A DNA stretch of 43,562 nt from positions 1 through 43,562 of the forward strand of contig NZ_JALNZY010000007.1 of the NCBI RefSeq assembly GCF_023229105.1, read 5' to 3'. How positions within the stretch are numbered: the stretch's first letter is position 1; each line of letters starts with the position of its first letter. The position numbers were made by a program, and so were the translations under genes. This DNA is from Sulfurimonas sp. Lineage in GTDB: Bacteria; Campylobacterota; Campylobacteria; Campylobacterales; Sulfurimonadaceae. Of the stretch, positions 16,244 to 24,106 are shown one piece after another. The notes under the pieces were generated by a model. It ran no database searches. It saw only the letters and a list, made by a program, of their open reading frames with translations, and was not told where the DNA came from.

Positions 16244-16738
16244 CTATAACCATACAGACAAAAATTGATCTCTTATATCGTTCTCATCTACTAAAATATC
16301 TATCATCTCTCTAACCGCGCCTTCTCCACCTTTTAGCGATAAAACTGTATCAACAAGTTCTCTGACCTCTTTTATGCCATCTTTAGGGGTAAAGCTTCTA
16401 CCTACATAACGAAGCATTTTATAGTCATTTAAATCATCACCTATAGCCGCTACTTCATAGCTTTTTAACTCAAGCTTGTTTATAAGTTCTTTTAGTATTC
16501 TCTCTTTATTTTTAACATGTTGATACAGATGCTTAATGCCTAGCTCTTTAGCTCTTTTTTCAACTATTTTGGACTCTCTTCCTGTTATGATTGCAACATG
16601 AAAACCCATCTTTATCCATGAACTTATAGCCAACCCATCTTTTACATTAAAGTGTTTTATCTCTTCAGCGTTTGAAGTATAGATAATATCTCCATTTGTA
16701 AGACAGCCATCAACATCTAAAACAATAAGCTTTATCAC
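16244..16738 (-). CDS. kdsC: 3-deoxy-D-manno-octulosonate 8-phosphate phosphatase
   Basis: HAD-superfamily C0-type phosphatase that releases Kdo from Kdo-8-phosphate for the LPS inner core. Motifs: LDVDGCLTNG (nucleophile and acid Asp, about residues 6-15), ITGRES (motif II), the lysine in KNKERILKEL, and GDDLNDYKML (metal Asp pair). The 164-aa length fits the tetrameric KdsC type without a cap. It overlaps hisB by four bases and precedes lptC, so Kdo supply and LPS export are cotranscribed. Confidence 0.94.
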   Translation of the reverse strand: MIKLIVLDVDGCLTNGDIIYTSNAEEIKHFNVKDGLAISSWIKMGFHVAIITGRESKIVEKRAKELGIKHLYQHVKNKERILKELINKLELKSYEVAAIGDDLNDYKMLRYVGRSFTPKDGIKEVRELVDTVLSLKGGEGAVREMIDILVDENDIRDQFLSVWL

Positions 16739-17307
16739 AGCATATCTTTCGTACTTGGGATACCTACTCTATCATTTTTCTGTATTGCACGACGAATTGC
16801 AACTGCAAGTGATTTAAAGGCAGCCTCTACAATATGATGCCTGTTCTTTCCCCTAAGAGCTACTATATGTGCACTAATTCTAGCATTTGATATAAAAGCT
16901 TTAAAGAACTCTTCTACAAGCTCTGTATCAAACTGCCCTATTTTTCCAGTTACGTCAATGTCGTAAACAAGATACGGACGGTTGCTTAAATCTAAGTCAC
17001 AACTAACACATGCTTCATCCATGACTATATTTGCACTTCCAAAACGCTCCATATTTTTAACCGGATATATCGCTTCGGACAAAAGAGAACCAAGAACAAT
17101 CCCAACATCCTCTACACTATGATGGTCATCTATCTGAGTGTCACCCTTGCATGAGATTTCTAAGTCAATCAGGGAGTGCTTAGAGAAACTCTCTAGCATA
17201 TGGTCTAAAAAACCAACACCAGTTTGGATTTTAGCTTTTCCCTCTCCATTTAACAGTAGTGAAATAGTTATATCCGTCTCTTTTGTTTTTCTGCTCTTAC
17301 TAATCAT
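16735..17307 (-). CDS. hisB: Imidazoleglycerol-phosphate dehydratase
   Basis: Manganese-dependent dehydratase making imidazole acetol phosphate in histidine biosynthesis. The 190-aa monofunctional form has the two His-rich metal motifs DDHHSVED (first repeat) and NRHHIVEAAFK (second repeat), plus GFLDHMLESFSKH. There is no N-terminal histidinol-phosphatase domain. No other his genes are close; it sits between rlpA and kdsC in the envelope operon and is coupled to kdsC by ATGA overlap. In C. jejuni, by contrast, I recall hisB inside the his operon. Confidence 0.95.
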   Translation of the reverse strand: MISKSRKTKETDITISLLLNGEGKAKIQTGVGFLDHMLESFSKHSLIDLEISCKGDTQIDDHHSVEDVGIVLGSLLSEAIYPVKNMERFGSANIVMDEACVSCDLDLSNRPYLVYDIDVTGKIGQFDTELVEEFFKAFISNARISAHIVALRGKNRHHIVEAAFKSLAVAIRRAIQKNDRVGIPSTKDML

Positions 17308-17310
17308 CTT

Positions 17311-18123
17311 TTAGTCCTCTCTAACAATAAATGAATCTTTAAAATTTCCGAGTGATTTATAGTCTCTAGCCTCTTGCTCGCTTCTAAAGCCTTTGAGCCA
17401 TACCTTAAACATTCTGCCGTTTTCCGTGTGCATATCTTTTATAATTGTTTTGTATCCATCAGTATCATCATACTTTTTTTGAGTAAAAATCGCACCCTCT
17501 ATCCTAGAAAAAGATGCTATCTGAATAGCAAACCCATCTACTATCTGATCTTGTGGAGACTCTTTTAGCTCCCGATTAAGTGGAACTTTTTTCTGATCTT
17601 TTGAATGAAAACCTATGATTTCAATTTTAACAGGAGCCGTTCCGTCATTAAGCATGCCTATTTTACGTGCTGCCGTATTAGACAAATCGATAATTCTTGT
17701 TGCAATAAAAGGACCTCTATCGTTTATTCTAACAACCGTATTTAAACCATTTTTTTTATTTGTCACTTTTACAATTGTATTCATCGGCAGAGTTTTATGC
17801 GCAGCGGTCATGTCGTACATGTTGTAAGTTTCACCGTTTGATGTCAGCTTGCCGTGAAAATCAGGACCGTACCAGCTTGCATTTCCGCTAAACTCATCAC
17901 CTACATTTACCACAGTCGGATAATATTTTATTCCTCTTATAACGTAAGGTTTCATCGTTGGATGCTTATAATCTTTTTTACTAATAACTGAACTATGCGC
18001 ACTACTATCTTGGGAGTATGTTTTTGTCTCACCAAAATTTGTATATGTTCTTGCGCCTCTTGTACTACATCCTGTCGTTAAAATAAGAACAAAAGGAATT
18101 ATAAAAAAAGATAATTTATTCAT
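17311..18123 (-). CDS. rlpA: RlpA-type septal lytic transglycosylase, SPOR domain lipoprotein
   Basis: A 270-aa outer-membrane lipoprotein: signal MNKLSFFIIPFVLILTTGC with lipidated Cys19. The double-psi beta-barrel domain spans about residues 75-170, with GNASWYGPDFHGKLTSNGE, AAHKTLPMNT and INDRGPF. A C-terminal SPOR domain (about 195-268; FAIQIASFSRIEGA) would bind denuded septal glycan. RlpA cleaves glycan strands lacking stem peptides. It overlaps mltD by eight bases, pairing two lytic enzymes. Confidence 0.93.
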   Translation of the reverse strand: MNKLSFFIIPFVLILTTGCSTRGARTYTNFGETKTYSQDSSAHSSVISKKDYKHPTMKPYVIRGIKYYPTVVNVGDEFSGNASWYGPDFHGKLTSNGETYNMYDMTAAHKTLPMNTIVKVTNKKNGLNTVVRINDRGPFIATRIIDLSNTAARKIGMLNDGTAPVKIEIIGFHSKDQKKVPLNRELKESPQDQIVDGFAIQIASFSRIEGAIFTQKKYDDTDGYKTIIKDMHTENGRMFKVWLKGFRSEQEARDYKSLGNFKDSFIVRED

Positions 18124-19342
18124 GAAGTATTAACCTCTCTCCTTCTCTAATCATATTGCCTTTGAGCTTATTTGTAAGCTGTATGCTTTTAATACTTATT
18201 TTATATGCTTTTGAAATTGACTCTAAAGTATCGCCTTTTTTAACTAAGTGATAAATTCCTTTATTTATTTTTTCAACATTTGCCTTGTTATCTATGGGAA
18301 TAATTAATTTTTGATTTAGACTTATGATGCTGCTCTTTAGAGAGTTAAAGTCCATTATCATTTTATATGAAACGCCGTATCTTTTGCCTATATCATAGAG
18401 GCTATCGCCTCCTCTAACAACATGCACCTTGTAAATATTTTGAATTTCCTCCTCAAAATATTTTTGTTTAAAATCTGAAAGTTTTATATATGGAATATAT
18501 ATATCATAGCCGTCAAAATAAGGAGGAACAAAGTCATATTTTAGGTGTCTGTTGAGTTTTTGAAGTTCACCTAACGGAATTCCAACAAGTTTTGATACTC
18601 TTTTTAATGATTCGCCCCTTGGAACTCTAACAGTTGAGATAGAGTAAGCGTTTGCTCTGTTTAAAAGGTGCTCGTACTCGCTTTTTAGCAAAAATTGCTC
18701 ATCATTTCCCATTATAGCGAGGGCTACTATTTTTCTAATATACAACCTGCTCTCTCTTGGAATATACATCTTTTTAGGATCTAGCAAAGTGTTTAAATCG
18801 TTACTTTTTGCAGCTTCTATAGCCCTACTTAGTCTTCCGCTGCCACAATTGTAAGCTATAGCTGCCAAATACCATTTACCAAATTTGTCATGAAGATCAC
18901 GAAGATGTTTCGCAGCTGCTTCTGTTGATTTTATAAGATCTCTTCTCTCATCAACATACTCATCAATCTTAAGTCCATATACCTTACCTGTCTCGGGCAT
19001 AAACTGCCACAATCCAGATGCACTCTTTGCCGAATACGCTTTTGCAGAAAAGTGTGATTCTGCCATTGCAAGAAAAAGAAATTCAGCTGGTATGTCATGT
19101 TTAGCCAAAATGCTCTTTACAGCCGGAATGAAAAGATATGCATCATTCATCGCCTGAAAAAAGCGTTTATCTTTGTAGATAGTCATATTGCTATTTTTCA
19201 TCTCATTCATAATCGGATCATATAAAAAAGATGCTTCTATATCAAAAGACTCTAGTACGGATATCTCTTTAGTGTGGTTTGAAGTGAAATTAAGGCTTGC
19301 ACTCAACAAAAACGGTAGTAAAAGTAGTAGGAAATATTTCAA
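18116..19342 (-). CDS. mltD: Membrane-bound lytic murein transglycosylase D with LysM domains
   Basis: A 408-aa exported enzyme with signal MKYFLLLLLPFLLSAS and no lipobox cysteine. The SLT domain (about residues 85-215) has the catalytic Glu in AMAESHF, SAKSASGLWQFMPETGKVYG and IAYNCGSGRL. Three LysM-like repeats follow, about 242-290 (VPRGESLKRVSKLVGI), 305-350 (VVRGGDSLYDIGKRYGV) and 362-407 (VKKGDTLESISKAYKI), to hold it on peptidoglycan. The start codon is TTG with a poor RBS. A TAAAAT box 13 bases upstream may drive the ten-gene operon. Confidence 0.93.
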   Translation of the reverse strand: MKYFLLLLLPFLLSASLNFTSNHTKEISVLESFDIEASFLYDPIMNEMKNSNMTIYKDKRFFQAMNDAYLFIPAVKSILAKHDIPAEFLFLAMAESHFSAKAYSAKSASGLWQFMPETGKVYGLKIDEYVDERRDLIKSTEAAAKHLRDLHDKFGKWYLAAIAYNCGSGRLSRAIEAAKSNDLNTLLDPKKMYIPRESRLYIRKIVALAIMGNDEQFLLKSEYEHLLNRANAYSISTVRVPRGESLKRVSKLVGIPLGELQKLNRHLKYDFVPPYFDGYDIYIPYIKLSDFKQKYFEEEIQNIYKVHVVRGGDSLYDIGKRYGVSYKMIMDFNSLKSSIISLNQKLIIPIDNKANVEKINKGIYHLVKKGDTLESISKAYKISIKSIQLTNKLKGNMIREGERLILHE

Positions 19343-19371
19343 AATAGCAACTCTTATTTTAAATTTAAAGT

Positions 19372-19392
19372 GTTGATTTTATCTAAATCAAC
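19372..19392. terminator. Hairpin between tatD and mltD
   Basis: A perfect eight-base inverted repeat GTTGATTT/AAATCAAC with a five-base loop (TATCT), further extended by AAAG/TTT across a two-base bulge. It lies in the 77-base gap between the tatD stop and the mltD start. No clear T-run follows on the minus strand, so it may be a weak terminator, an RNA-processing site or a binding site. Confidence 0.45.
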
Positions 19393-19419
19393 TTTAAATA
19401 TAGTTAATAGAATTTAATA

Positions 19420-20196
19420 TTAAGAAATATCAAAGAGTTTTAGGGCATTTTGAGTGGTTATTTTTTCTATATCTTCAAATGAAATTTCCAAAATTTCAGA
19501 CATTTTTTTTGCAACAAAAGTTGTATATAGCGGCTCATTTCTCTCGCCTCTATGCGGAGTCGGAGTCAAGTATGGACCATCTGTTTCTACGAGTAGTTTT
19601 TCATGGGGTATCTTTGGCAACACGTGCAGAAGCTTTTTTGCATTTTTAAAGGTTAAAACTCCTCCTATTCCAAAATAAAAGCCCTCTTTTGCAAGGCTTA
19701 AAAGCTCCTCATCGGCGTTATAACAGTGAAGCACTCCGCCTACCTCTTTTGCATTATGCGCAAGCAGTATCTCTTTTGAATCTCTTGAGGCATCTCGTAT
19801 ATGAACGATAAGCGGTTTTTTATACTTTTTTGCGACTTCTATCTGAGCTATAAAGACCTCTTTTTGCCTCTTTTTTTCTCTCTGCTTCTCATCTTCTGTG
19901 CCCTCAAGCCTAAAATAATCAAGTCCACATTCGCCTACGGCTACACATTTTGGATGCTCTATATATTTGTTGAACTCAAGCGTATCAAATTTATCCATAT
20001 CATAAGGATGAACCCCCACGGCAAAGTAAACATCACTATTTTTTTGGGCTATCTCAACAGCTCTATCGAGGTTTGCAGGATCTGCTGCGGGAATTATAAA
20101 ACGCTCTACCCCACCCTCTCTTGCTCTATTTAAAACTTCATCCAAGTCATCTTTGTATCTCTTATCATCGAGGTGTACATGTGTGTCAATTATCAT
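19420..20196 (-). CDS. tatD: TatD family metal-dependent DNase
   Basis: A 258-aa amidohydrolase-fold nuclease with metal-ligand segments DTHVHLDD at the N terminus, GECGLDYFR, IVHIRDA, VLHCYNAD and LLVETDGPYLTP. TatD proteins have 3'-5' exonuclease or DNA-repair-related activity. I start at ATG 20196 (MIIDTHVHL); a TTG one codon earlier is possible. It lies seven to ten bases after recN and is probably cotranscribed, giving a DNA-maintenance pair. This matches Cj0644 in the C. jejuni order as I recall. Confidence 0.93.
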   Translation of the reverse strand: MIIDTHVHLDDKRYKDDLDEVLNRAREGGVERFIIPAADPANLDRAVEIAQKNSDVYFAVGVHPYDMDKFDTLEFNKYIEHPKCVAVGECGLDYFRLEGTEDEKQREKKRQKEVFIAQIEVAKKYKKPLIVHIRDASRDSKEILLAHNAKEVGGVLHCYNADEELLSLAKEGFYFGIGGVLTFKNAKKLLHVLPKIPHEKLLVETDGPYLTPTPHRGERNEPLYTTFVAKKMSEILEISFEDIEKITTQNALKLFDIS

Positions 20197-20206
20197 CAAT
20201 CTCTCT

Positions 20207-21742
20207 TTATTTGTGTAAACTTAGCAACTCTTTTGCAAACCCTTTAGCCTCTTGCGTAATACTTTCGCCGCTAATTATTCTAGCTATCTCATCTACTCTC
20301 TCATCAAATCCAAGCTCTCTTACATGTGACTCATCACCTTTTTTATGTACTAAAAAGTGCTGATCTCCCATGGAAGTGAGTTGCGGCTGATGCGAGATTA
20401 CAAATATTTGAAAATACTCTGATAGCTCCTTTAGCACTTTTGCAACGCTCATCGACTCTTCCCCGCTTAGATTTGCATCTATCTCATCAAGCATCAATAC
20501 GCCGCCGTTTTTGCTCATAAACTCTGATTTTAGAGCCAAGATGCCAAGGCGGAGCCTGTTAAACTCCCCCGTGCTTATTTTTTGCAAATCAGTAGCATTT
20601 AGTCTTATAACCATCTCGTCTTTTCCAAGAAGCTTATACTCGGCATCTTTTATCTCAACTTGTGCATCTCGAAGATAGAGCTCTTTTAGGTACCTGTTTA
20701 AGTCATCTTTGAAAAATTTTAGCTCGCCTAAGCGAAGAGCTGTGATTTTTTGCGCCAAATCTTTTACTTTTGCCTCAAGCGCTGCCTCTCTTGCTGCTAA
20801 ATCACCTTTGGTTATCTCTATATTTTCATACTTTTGAAGCTCTAAAATCTTTTGTTGTTTGTACTCAAGAGTCTCTTTTATGCTTCCGTATCTTCTTTTT
20901 AAGTCGCTTAACTCTTCAATACGGTTTAAAACCTCTTCAATATCGACTTCATCAAGCGCATTAAACTTCTCTTCTGCACTCTCCATGATGGCTCTAAGTT
21001 CATTTAAGCTGTCACTAAAGAAGGAACTCTCTTTATTGAGCAGATCAAGTGCGCTAAAAATGTTGTGCTCATGCTCAAAAACAGCACTTGCTTTAGCTAT
21101 AGCTTCTAACACTTTCTCTTTTTTTGAGAGCTCCTTTTTTATCTCTAAAAGCTCTTCATCCTCAGAGATTTTTGGATTTATATCTTCTATCTTTTTAATC
21201 TCATAAGCTGCAAACTCTTTTAATTCAGTAACTCTTTTTTGCTCATCCTCAATAGTTAAAAGCTCTTTTTTGACTCTTTTATGCTCTAAAAAAGCCTCCT
21301 TGTAATCGCTTTTGAGTGCATCCATATTTAGAGTTTGTTTTTTTATTCTGCTGTCTAAAATAGATAGAAGATTTTCATTTTCAAAATCACTAAAATCCCT
21401 CAAAGAGAGATGTCTTAAGTAGCTAGAAGATAAATTACCCATAGTTTTTTTAGAGATGCTCTGGTTGTTTATGAAGTATCTTGATTTCTCTTTTTTGATA
21501 TGCTTAAAAATATATACATCATCACTATCTATGCCATACTCATCAGCATCTAGCTCCCAAGAAACAGTAGATTCACATAACGATGCTTCGCATGATGCGG
21601 TGCCAAATGATGATAAGATTGAGTTCATTAAAATCGACTTTCCGCTTCCACTAGGACCCGTAAAGACTATTAGTCCCGATTTTAAATCCAACTCAACTTC
21701 TTTAAAGCTAAGATACTCTTTTAAGTAAAATCTCTCTATCAT
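20207..21742 (-). CDS. recN: DNA repair ATPase RecN
   Basis: SMC-like ATPase acting at double-strand breaks. The Walker A motif is GPSGSGKSI (about residues 29-37), where classical RecN has GETGAGKS. A long coiled-coil arm (about 140-350) is rich in Glu and Lys. The C-terminal ABC signature region is STGEFNRLRLGILALK, and Walker B is VLMLDEIDANLSGEES. At 511 aa it is shorter than E. coli RecN (about 550), as is usual in Campylobacterota. It has its own -10 box at 21772-21777 and an AAGG RBS. The order nadK-recN-tatD agrees with C. jejuni. Confidence 0.93.
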   Translation of the reverse strand: MIERFYLKEYLSFKEVELDLKSGLIVFTGPSGSGKSILMNSILSSFGTASCEASLCESTVSWELDADEYGIDSDDVYIFKHIKKEKSRYFINNQSISKKTMGNLSSSYLRHLSLRDFSDFENENLLSILDSRIKKQTLNMDALKSDYKEAFLEHKRVKKELLTIEDEQKRVTELKEFAAYEIKKIEDINPKISEDEELLEIKKELSKKEKVLEAIAKASAVFEHEHNIFSALDLLNKESSFFSDSLNELRAIMESAEEKFNALDEVDIEEVLNRIEELSDLKRRYGSIKETLEYKQQKILELQKYENIEITKGDLAAREAALEAKVKDLAQKITALRLGELKFFKDDLNRYLKELYLRDAQVEIKDAEYKLLGKDEMVIRLNATDLQKISTGEFNRLRLGILALKSEFMSKNGGVLMLDEIDANLSGEESMSVAKVLKELSEYFQIFVISHQPQLTSMGDQHFLVHKKGDESHVRELGFDERVDEIARIISGESITQEAKGFAKELLSLHK

Positions 21743-21771
21743 TAATCAGTGCCTTACTAAAATATTTTTAA

Positions 21772-21777
21772 ATTATA
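21772..21777 (-). promoter_or_regulatory. -10 box for recN-tatD
   Basis: TATAAT on the minus strand, 29 bases before the recN ATG, with AAGG in the leader. The upstream lipoprotein gene ends 57 bases further upstream. Confidence 0.55.
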
Positions 21778-21833
21778 CTTCTTTATTGTTAAAAATCTAT
21801 GACTCTATTATTTTTACAAATCGTATAATACTT

Positions 21834-22367
21834 TTACTTAGTTGAGCGAACAGGAAACTCTTCTAGCATGGTAGCTACAGTTTTACTGAAGTATTCTATG
21901 CGTTCTTGCGGTGACTCTAATTCCTTTATCTTACTCTTAAGTGTAGCCTGCCAGAATATCTTCTGTGTAGATGAGTCGAGCATGTTTATAAGAAGATTTC
22001 CTTCATCACTTGAAAAGCCATGAAAAGTTCCCAGAGATAAACCGAGTCCGCTTGAAAACGTACCCAATCCAAGTCCAATCCCAACGTTTGAAGGCACATC
22101 CTCTTTTATGACACTGTGAAAAGTTATATGAAACTCAGCTTTATCTACAGATACGCTTGTGTAACCCTTTGACTCCATTTCACGATTTATAGCATCTATT
22201 ATACGCTCATTGTCCAATAGATAAAGCTTATTTGTATTTTTGTTAACTACGGCAAATGTCGAAAGTGAACTTATTTGAAATAAGGAATCGTAATCTACAT
22301 CTACTTTTTTCGACGAACAGCCTGACAAAATTAAAAGTAGCAAAAATGGAAGTAAATATCTATACAT
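21834..22367 (-). CDS. DUF4136 family lipoprotein
   Basis: A 177-aa lipoprotein from ATG 22367: signal MYRYLLPFLLLLILSGC with lipidated Cys17. An in-frame start ten codons earlier would put charged residues (RIDSERD) ahead of the signal and overlap nadK, so it is unlikely. The mature domain has the DUF4136 layout: FAVVNKNTN, RIIDAINREMESKGYT, AEFHITFHSVIKED, a glycine-rich GIGLGLGTFSSGLGL stretch, then LLINMLDSSTQKIFWQATLKSKI. The family is found in Gram-negative envelopes with no established function. It follows nadK after 17 bases. Confidence 0.86.
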   Translation of the reverse strand: MYRYLLPFLLLLILSGCSSKKVDVDYDSLFQISSLSTFAVVNKNTNKLYLLDNERIIDAINREMESKGYTSVSVDKAEFHITFHSVIKEDVPSNVGIGLGLGTFSSGLGLSLGTFHGFSSDEGNLLINMLDSSTQKIFWQATLKSKIKELESPQERIEYFSKTVATMLEEFPVRSTK

Positions 22368-22384
22368 GTTATCTCTTTCGGAGT

Positions 22385-23239
22385 CTATTCTCCCCATCTT
22401 AATTTCTCTTTTAACACCTCAAAGTAATTATACTCCTCTTTATGCATCAGCTTTACCGTTTTAGTGGCGAGTTTTATATGTACGCTCTCGCCAAGTTCTA
22501 GCTCATGCACATCTTGTCCGTCTATAATCATAAGAGCCCTCTCCTCCGAGGTCTTCATCTCTATAGCATATTTTCCCGGAAGCACAACTGGTCTTTGCGT
22601 TAAGGAGTGAGGGCAGATCGGCGTTAGCGCAAACACATTTGACATCGGAAAGAGAACAGGTCCGCCTGCTGAGAGGTTGTAAGCAGTTGAGCCTGTTGGT
22701 GTTGAGACAATCACCCCATCACCATAATATGTGTTAAAGGATTGGGAATCAACAAGAGTCTCTATATGTATCATATTTGAAACACGAGTACGAGTTAGGA
22801 CAATGTCGTTAAAAGCGTAGTATTTAACCTCTTTCGTATTTTTTATAACGGTTGCTTCAAGAACCGCTCTCTCATCGACTCTATACCTGTTTTGAATTAT
22901 TTTTTGCACAAAAGAGTCAAGCTCATCTACAGACAAATCCGCCAAAAATCCAAGATTACCTGCATGAACGCCGAGTATTGGAATATCAAAATCAAATGAT
23001 TTTCTAACTGTAGATATGAGCGTGCCATCGCCGCCGAAGCTAACTATAAAATCACACTCCTTGCAGATATTTTTAAAACTCTCTCCAGTCATGCCAATCA
23101 TTTTGGCACTCCTACTCTCTAGCAAAACTTCTATATTATAATTTTTAAAAATTTGCTCTACTCTTAGGTAAGCATCTTTTATTTCTGGTGTTGAGGGTCT
23201 TAAAACAACGCCTACCCTCTTAATATTTTTGCTTTTCAA
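22385..23239 (-). CDS. nadK: NAD kinase
   Basis: Phosphorylates NAD+ to NADP+ with ATP or polyphosphate. The 284-aa protein has the catalytic FGGDGTLI motif (about residues 68-75), VHAGNLGFLADL, the NDIVL strand, and the nucleotide-binding YYGDGVIVSTPTGSTAYNLS stretch. The start codon is TTG (23239), supported by AAAGAGA in the leader and a TATAAT box at 23269-23274. It heads the minus-strand run nadK-lipoprotein-recN-tatD, and its promoter is back-to-back with that of wrbA. Confidence 0.96.
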   Translation of the reverse strand: MKSKNIKRVGVVLRPSTPEIKDAYLRVEQIFKNYNIEVLLESRSAKMIGMTGESFKNICKECDFIVSFGGDGTLISTVRKSFDFDIPILGVHAGNLGFLADLSVDELDSFVQKIIQNRYRVDERAVLEATVIKNTKEVKYYAFNDIVLTRTRVSNMIHIETLVDSQSFNTYYGDGVIVSTPTGSTAYNLSAGGPVLFPMSNVFALTPICPHSLTQRPVVLPGKYAIEMKTSEERALMIIDGQDVHELELGESVHIKLATKTVKLMHKEEYNYFEVLKEKLRWGE

Positions 23240-23268
23240 AGTATATCTCTTTATAAACTATTTTGTTA

Positions 23269-23274
23269 ATTATA
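23269..23274 (-). promoter_or_regulatory. -10 box for nadK
   Basis: TATAAT preceded by AGTG (extended -10) on the minus strand, 29 bases upstream of the nadK TTG start. Confidence 0.55.
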
Positions 23275-23310
23275 CACTTTTGACATTAAAATCCAATGGA
23301 GCGATAAACT

Positions 23311-23324
23311 ATTGAATTTTCAAT
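23311..23324. promoter_or_regulatory. Small palindrome in the nadK/wrbA intergenic region, possible operator
   Basis: ATTGAA-TT-TTCAAT, a perfect six-base inverted repeat about 45 bases upstream of the wrbA -10 box and upstream of the nadK -10 box. It could be an operator for a flavodoxin or redox regulator; short AT-rich palindromes also occur by chance. Confidence 0.25.
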
Positions 23325-23368
23325 ACTTTAACTATAGTACACTCTCTATCGCTTAAGATTAATTGATA

Positions 23369-23374
23369 TATAAT
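23369..23374 (+). promoter_or_regulatory. -10 box for wrbA
   Basis: TATAAT in the context TTGATATATAAT, 31 bases before the wrbA ATG. A strong AAAGGAG ribosome binding site lies in between. Confidence 0.6.
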
Positions 23375-23405
23375 ATTTAAAATAGCGCAAGCAAAGGAGT
23401 TTTTT

Positions 23406-24017
23406 ATGAAGATATTAGTCGTTTACTATTCCATGTACGGACATGTCTATAAACTAGCAAAAGCAGCGGTTGAGGGAGCTCAGTTGGTCGAAAATGTTGA
23501 AGTTGTACTTCGTAGAGTTCCTGAGACTCTCCCTCAAGAAGTGCTAGAAAAAATGGGTGCTGTTGAAGCTCAAAAGCATCAAGCCCATATACCTATATGC
23601 ACTGTAGAAGAGCTAGGTAATGCCGATGCGGTTATCTTTGGAACGCCGACTCGTTTTGGCAATATGTGCGCTCAGATGCGACAGTTTCTTGATGCTACCG
23701 GTGGGTTGTGGACAAAAGGCGCGTTAGTAGGAAAAGCCGGAAGCGTTTTTACAAGCTCAAACACGCAACATGGCGGTCAAGAATCTACCATTCTTAGTTT
23801 TCACACTACTCTTTTGCATCACGGCATGGTAATTGTCGGACTTCCATATACTTTTCAAGGACAGAATACTATGGATGAAATCAGCGGTTGCTCCCCATAC
23901 GGGGCATCTACTATTGCCGGCTCTGACGGGAGTTTCTATCCAAGCAAAAATGAGCTTGCAGGAGCGCATTTTCAGGGAAAACATGTTGCGCAAATAGCAA
24001 AGAAACTTATGGCTTAA
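23406..24017 (+). CDS. wrbA: WrbA-type NAD(P)H:quinone oxidoreductase
   Basis: A 203-aa flavodoxin-like FMN enzyme that reduces quinones by two electrons, protecting against redox cycling. The FMN phosphate loop is YYSMYGHVYKLA at the N terminus, followed by FGTPTRFGNMCAQMRQFLDATGGLW, and near the end the SGCSPYGASTIAG segment characteristic of WrbA. It is monocistronic with its own promoter and RBS. It interrupts the nadK-aspS order I recall for C. jejuni, so it is an insertion relative to that species. Confidence 0.94.
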   Translation: MKILVVYYSMYGHVYKLAKAAVEGAQLVENVEVVLRRVPETLPQEVLEKMGAVEAQKHQAHIPICTVEELGNADAVIFGTPTRFGNMCAQMRQFLDATGGLWTKGALVGKAGSVFTSSNTQHGGQESTILSFHTTLLHHGMVIVGLPYTFQGQNTMDEISGCSPYGASTIAGSDGSFYPSKNELAGAHFQGKHVAQIAKKLMA

Positions 24018-24069
24018 GAGAAAAATATCTATTAAGAACAAAATAATTGCCCGATAAGTCAAGTTTGGA

Positions 24070-24075
24070 TATAAT
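24070..24075 (+). promoter_or_regulatory. -10 box for aspS
   Basis: TATAAT in TTTGGATATAATCGC, 31 bases upstream of the aspS ATG, with AGGA in the leader. Confidence 0.6.
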
Positions 24076-24106
24076 CGCAAAAATTATTTAGTAGGACTCT
24101 ATTTTT

